Assembly (NCBI RefSeq): GCF_000211855.2
Contig: NC_015638.1
Location: forward strand, 620,001-684,000
Direction of reading: 5' to 3'
Origin: Lacinutrix sp. 5H-3-7-4
GTDB taxonomy: Bacteria; Bacteroidota; Bacteroidia; Flavobacteriales; Flavobacteriaceae
Length of the DNA: 64,000 nucleotides
Positions within the stretch are counted from its first letter, which is position 1. Each line of letters starts with the position of its first letter. Positions 63,170 through 64,000 of the stretch are shown here, one piece after another. The position numbers were made by a program, and so were the translations under genes. The notes beneath the pieces were generated by a model. It did not search any database, was not told the origin of the DNA, and saw only the letters and a list, made by a program, of their open reading frames with translations.

Positions 63170-63700
63170 TTATGCTTGAAAAGCTTCTAGCATTGTTGAT
63201 ATTTTCATTTCGTCTTTAGTAACAGCAATGCGTCCTGAGCGCGTAAATTGCATGATTCCAAAAGCACTTAATTCTCTATATAATAATTCTATTTCTTCTT
63301 TACGTCCAGATTTTTCTATTACAAAAAAGTCACGATTTACAGTTACAATTCTTGCATTACTTTCTTTAATAATATTTTGAATTTGTCGTTCTTCAAACAA
63401 TAAATCAGACTTCATTTTAAAGATGCAAGACTCTTGATAAATAGTACCTTCATCTGTATGAAAGTAAGCCTTAATAACTTCGACTTGTTTTTCAATTTGA
63501 CCAATTATTTTTTTCATTTGGTCTTCCGTTACAATTACAACTATGGTAAATTTTGAAACACCTTCAATTTCTGAAACCGAAGAATTTATACTTTCAATAT
63601 TTATATGTCTACGTTGAAATATTGCCGAAATACGATTTAATAATCCTATATTATTTTCGGTGTAAACCGAAACAGTGTATATGTTTTTTTCTGCTTCCAT
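63170..63700 (-). CDS. ilvN: Acetolactate synthase small (regulatory) subunit
   Basis: Valine-sensing partner of the acetohydroxyacid synthase, 176 residues, with two ACT-like domains. The first contains [20 protein letters not shown] and INIESINSS, the typical ligand-binding strand-helix. The second region starts near residue 85 ([20 protein letters not shown]). It starts 1 bp after ilvB ends, so the subunits are co-expressed. Confidence 0.94.
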   Translation of the reverse strand: MEAEKNIYTVSVYTENNIGLLNRISAIFQRRHINIESINSSVSEIEGVSKFTIVVIVTEDQMKKIIGQIEKQVEVIKAYFHTDEGTIYQESCIFKMKSDLLFEERQIQNIIKESNARIVTVNRDFFVIEKSGRKEEIELLYRELSAFGIMQFTRSGRIAVTKDEMKISTMLEAFQA

Positions 63701-63701
63701 A

Positions 63702-64000
63702 TTATTCTAATCTTACGTCTGAAACTGATGCACCTGTTGGTATCATTGGAAACACGTTGTCTTCCTTTTCTACACAAACCTCTAAAAAATATGGTCCATC
63801 TGTGTTTATCATTTTAGCGACTGCTTCCTTTAAATCTTCACGCTTTGTAACTTTTTCGGCTTCAATAAAATACCCTTTAGCAATGGCTACAAAGTCTGGA
63901 TTTATCATTTCTGTAGACGCATAACGTTTATCGAAAAACAACTGTTGCCATTGGCGAACCATACCTAAAAATTCGTTATTTAAAACCACAATTTTTACTG
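63702..64000 (-). CDS. ilvB: Acetolactate synthase large subunit, C-terminal part (cut by window edge)
   Basis: The frame is open from the window edge to the stop at 63702; about the last 99 codons are seen. The sequence contains the TPP-enzyme end region: the thiamine-binding block VVLNNEFLGMVRQWQ, then the ACT-independent final helix and the ending EDNVFPMIPTGASVSDVRLE. This is characteristic of acetohydroxyacid synthase catalytic subunits. It heads the ilv operon together with ilvN, ilvC and ilvA. Confidence 0.93.
   Translation of the reverse strand, partial: VKIVVLNNEFLGMVRQWQQLFFDKRYASTEMINPDFVAIAKGYFIEAEKVTKREDLKEAVAKMINTDGPYFLEVCVEKEDNVFPMIPTGASVSDVRLE

Overview
The window looks like a chromosomal segment of a marine-type Flavobacteriaceae member (Bacteroidota). 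It is AT-rich. Promoters, where visible, follow the TTG / TAnnTTTG pattern of this phylum. The gene content is typical of the family: N-acyl-citrulline arginine biosynthesis, a GYDIA-type GHMP kinase, a LeuA without its regulatory domain, a SAM-I riboswitch ahead of the methionine genes, and ComEC without the metallo-beta-lactamase tail. The exact genus cannot be read from the sequence alone.

Layout. 1-4.2 kb (+): tail of surE, a small membrane protein, lpxB, an NlpC/P60 lipoprotein and comEC. 4.2-10.3 kb (-): a secreted thioredoxin-fold protein, then a peptide-use operon made of a dipeptidyl-peptidase IV and two tandem POT peptide transporters. 10.4-12.6 kb (+): HMG-CoA reductase and a GHMP kinase (mevalonate pathway). 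12.7-20.5 kb (-): an envelope operon running coaX, an outer-membrane barrel protein, a TPR protein, lptC, a small membrane protein, a CorC/HlyC-type protein and a PpiD-like chaperone. 20.7 kb: tRNA-Phe.

20.8-29.3 kb is an accessory region. It holds seven unrelated, mostly small genes, all on the + strand. They are separated by copies of a roughly 120-bp imperfect palindrome and, twice, by a second, more complex palindrome. Genes stop 9-20 bp before a repeat, and most start a few tens of bases after one. An eroded IS110-family element sits in the arm of one repeat, and an intact-looking IS3-family element (22527-23827) sits just after that repeat. The layout resembles an integron cassette array, but no integrase is in view and the ends do not match the classical core site. 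This is the most interesting part of the window.

29.3-41.2 kb is amino-acid metabolism: a SAM-riboswitch-controlled methionine operon (metY, an OsmC protein, a metX-like acyltransferase; -), an unknown helical-repeat protein (-), then leuA-leuC-leuD-leuB-ppc (+). 41.3-50.6 kb is nitrogen assimilation: a porin-amt-PII operon (-) diverging from gltB-gltD (+). 50.6-59.9 kb (-) is one long arginine operon (GNAT acyltransferase, argG, argC, proC, argD, carbamoyltransferase, argB, an ArgE-type deacylase, argH) whose gaps are filled by short palindromic repeats. 60.3-64 kb (-) holds ilvB (cut by the window edge), ilvN, ilvC and ilvA. Ammonium uptake, glutamate synthase, glutamate-to-arginine conversion and branched-chain synthesis therefore lie side by side.
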